DNA from: an uncultured Bacteroidales bacterium
Lineage (GTDB): Bacteria > Bacteroidota > Bacteroidia > Bacteroidales > SZUA-534
Length of the DNA stretch: 64,000 bases
Reading direction: 5' to 3'
NCBI GenBank assembly: GCA_902790595.1
Contig: CADASL010000003.1
Location: 62,001 to 126,000, forward strand
This document shows, piece after piece, positions 62,218 to 64,000 of this stretch; positions within the stretch are counted from its first letter, which is position 1; each line of letters begins with the position of its first letter. The notes beneath the pieces were generated by a model. That model saw only the letters and a program-made list of their open reading frames with translations. It had not been told where the DNA came from and made no database searches. Made by a program: the position numbers and the translations under genes.

Positions 62218-62910
62218 CTATCGATTGCTTCCCCGCTTGGTGTAAACCACAATGGCTCCGTTGCCTCCTTGCGCACCATATATATTGGCATCTCTAAGAA
62301 TTTCAACGTGGTCAACAGAATAAACAGAAACACCAAACAAAGATTCAACTATCACTCCATCGACAACATAAAGAGCCTCAGTGGGGCCGTTAACCGAAGT
62401 CGAATTACGAATGTTGGCTGTGGCACCTTCTCCCATATGGCCTTTTGACACCCTTAAACTTGGAACCAACCCCTGCAAAGCCTCAAGTAAGTCATTGCGA
62501 CCAGTTCGCACCAACTCTTCGCCTGTTATGACAGAACCAGAACTCAGCCTTTCGCGTGTTTTCACGTAGTTGAATCCCATACTCAAAATATAATCGTCTC
62601 CCTCAGCCGTGTATTGAGTTTGATCAGCAAGACGAACGCGTATACTTTTGAGTCCGTTCACTGGTACCAAATATATGTCTCCACGATATTTTATGTGAAG
62701 CGTATCGGTATACTTAACATCAGTGAGACCAAAACGACCTTGCCTGTCCGAAAGAGCATACCTATCGGCATCGGAAACAAAAACTCGTGCTCGCTTGACT
62801 GGTTCGTTGTTGATATCTACAATCACACCGTTGAACGGCACACCCTGGTTGCTGTTTTGCGCTATCGCGGCAAGCGGCAGCAATGCTAATGCGACAATTA
62901 ACTTTTTCAT
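62218..62910 (-). CDS. Stand-alone TonB plug protein (no barrel)
   Basis: 230 residues from ATG 62910 (signal MKKLIVALALLPLAAIAQ). It has the carboxypeptidase-like domain (VPFNGVIVDINNEPVKRARV) and a whole SusC-type plug (SGSVITGEELVRTGRNDLLE; NIRNSTSVNGPTEALYVVDG; VEILRDANIYGAQGGNGAIV) but ends there at VYTKRGSNR. The barrel is absent and no fragment of one follows downstream, so it is either a genuine short protein or an old truncation. It may compete for or modulate TonB-receptor partners. Confidence 0.75.
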   Translation of the reverse strand: MKKLIVALALLPLAAIAQNSNQGVPFNGVIVDINNEPVKRARVFVSDADRYALSDRQGRFGLTDVKYTDTLHIKYRGDIYLVPVNGLKSIRVRLADQTQYTAEGDDYILSMGFNYVKTRERLSSGSVITGEELVRTGRNDLLEALQGLVPSLRVSKGHMGEGATANIRNSTSVNGPTEALYVVDGVIVESLFGVSVYSVDHVEILRDANIYGAQGGNGAIVVYTKRGSNR

Positions 62911-63071
62911 ATTCAAAAATTTTTGCACCAAGGTACGATTTTTTTGCGGATAGCGTATCGTTTATCGATGTTTGCCTGAATTTGACGGCTGAATGGCCGA
63001 ATAGGATAATCGGCTAACCGTTTCCCCAAAAAATTCTTAAACTTGCAGTCCGATTCTAAAACGACGCAGAA

Positions 63072-64000
63072 ATGATAGTAGTTACGGGAGCCGCGGGCTT
63101 CATCGGCAGTTGTGTGGTGAGCCGCCTCAACGCCGACAATTTTAATGACATTGTGCTGGTCGATGACTTTGGCAACGCACAGAAAAACAAGAATTTCGAA
63201 GGCAAACGGTTCACTGCGAAAGTTGACCGTATGCAGTTTTTCAACTGGCTCGACGCCAACCACCGCTTTGTGGAATTCATCTTCCACCTTGGCGCACGCT
63301 CGGCCACAACGGGATTCCCGAAGGAAGTTTACGACACGCTCAATCTGAACTATACCAAAACCCTTTGGACAAAATGCGTTGAGTACGGGTTGCCGCTTGT
63401 ATATGCTTCGTCGGCAGCCACTTACGGTATGGGCGAGTTTGGGTTCGACGACAACCACGATGTCATCTACAAGCTCAAGCCGATGAACCTTTACGGCGAG
63501 TCGAAGAACGATTTCGACAAGTGGGCACTGCAGCAGGAACGCAAGCCGTTCTTCTGGGCCGGTCTGAAATTCTTCAACGTTTACGGCCCCAACGAGTACC
63601 ACAAGGGCCGGATGGCGTCGGTCATTCTGCACGCTTTCCATCAGATTCAGGAAACCGGCAAGATGAAGCTCTTCAAATCGCACAATCCGCAGTATGCCGA
63701 CGGCGGACAGACGCGCGATTTCGTCTATGTGAAAGACCTTTGCGAAGTGATGATGTTTCTGATGCACCACCGCCGCGACTCGGGGCTCTACAATGTGGGC
63801 ACGGGCAAGGGCCGCACCTTCGCCGACTTGACAATCAACACTTTCCGCGGTATGGGACTTGAGCCGAACATCGAGTACATCGATATGCCGATGGACATCC
63901 GCGACAAGTACCAATATTTTACCGAAGCCAATATGAGCAAACTGCGCTCTATCGGCTACGACCGGCCGTTCTACTCGCTCGAAGACGGTGTGGCCGACTA
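63072..64000 (+). CDS. hldD: ADP-L-glycero-D-manno-heptose 6-epimerase, cut by the window's right edge
   Basis: The first 309 codons are present and open to the window edge. NAD-binding VTGAAGFIGS, the loop VDDFGNAQKN, FHLGARSATT, catalytic Tyr-Lys in NLYGESKNDFD, and the substrate-binding NVYGPNEYHKGRMASV segment are specific for the heptose epimerase (RfaD/HldD) within the extended SDR family. It makes the heptose donor for the lipopolysaccharide inner core. The last few residues lie beyond the window. Confidence 0.9.
   Translation, partial: MIVVTGAAGFIGSCVVSRLNADNFNDIVLVDDFGNAQKNKNFEGKRFTAKVDRMQFFNWLDANHRFVEFIFHLGARSATTGFPKEVYDTLNLNYTKTLWTKCVEYGLPLVYASSAATYGMGEFGFDDNHDVIYKLKPMNLYGESKNDFDKWALQQERKPFFWAGLKFFNVYGPNEYHKGRMASVILHAFHQIQETGKMKLFKSHNPQYADGGQTRDFVYVKDLCEVMMFLMHHRRDSGLYNVGTGKGRTFADLTINTFRGMGLEPNIEYIDMPMDIRDKYQYFTEANMSKLRSIGYDRPFYSLEDGVAD

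Overview
The window is from a member of the Bacteroidales, most likely an uncultured gut or rumen lineage. The signs are three TonB-dependent receptors with carboxypeptidase-like N-terminal domains paired with DUF4249 lipoproteins, a protease with a type IX secretion (T9SS) sorting tail, a PorE-like OmpA protein, a BspA-like leucine-rich repeat protein, gldF/gldG, six-bladed propeller lipoproteins, trp genes in the order B-E-G-D-C-F-A, and promoters of the Bacteroidetes type (TTTG, about 19 bases, TAnnTTTG). The tRNA-Ser promoter matches that consensus exactly.

Layout. 1-13.9 kb: cell-surface genes (lipoproteins, an S8 protease, three receptors, three DUF4249 proteins). 14.1-15.8 kb: a GGGtGRT protein with a NifU-like scaffold protein. 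16.0-17.5 kb: a decayed patch (ATPase tail, phospholipase-D-like gene split by a stop) and an exported metallo-beta-lactamase-fold enzyme. 17.6-34.5 kb: a large accessory island. 34.6-42.1 kb: a tryptophan operon with a leader peptide holding three Trp codons in a row, followed by a terminator. 42.2-49.1 kb: a 1611-residue BspA-like protein, a LytTR response regulator and an unknown protein. 49.5-53.6 kb: PorE-like protein, aldo/keto reductase, membrane-anchored phosphoesterase. 53.6-57.0 kb: three propeller lipoproteins. 57.3-62.9 kb: AAA ATPase, DUF4340-gldG-gldF, tRNA-Ser(GCU), and a lone TonB plug protein. 63.1 kb to the end: hldD, cut by the window edge.

The island at 17.6-34.5 kb is the most unusual part. 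A WYL-domain regulator heads it. Upstream of that gene, and of four later units, lies the same 17-base imperfect inverted repeat (CTCTCATTATTTGGGAG), always exactly 10 bases before a -7 box. At the four later sites it follows a GC-rich terminator whose T-run also ends exactly 10 bases before it. The units carry a DEDDh exonuclease, two FtsZ-like proteins (one frameshifted), three proteins that look like uracil-DNA-glycosylase-fold enzymes, an ADP-ribosylglycohydrolase, a PD-(D/E)XK nuclease, small unknown proteins, and then a MoxR ATPase / HExxH peptidase / VWA set flanked by three members of an unfamiliar family sharing an 'AINSVP' repeat. I infer a WYL-controlled DNA-damage or anti-phage island. 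The repeats are seen directly; the function is inference.

Several genes are broken (in-frame TGA at 7030, in-frame TAG at 16465, frameshift near 19896, an ATPase tail at 16049). These are either real decay or assembly errors. TGA and TAG both end intact genes here, so stop-codon reassignment is unlikely.
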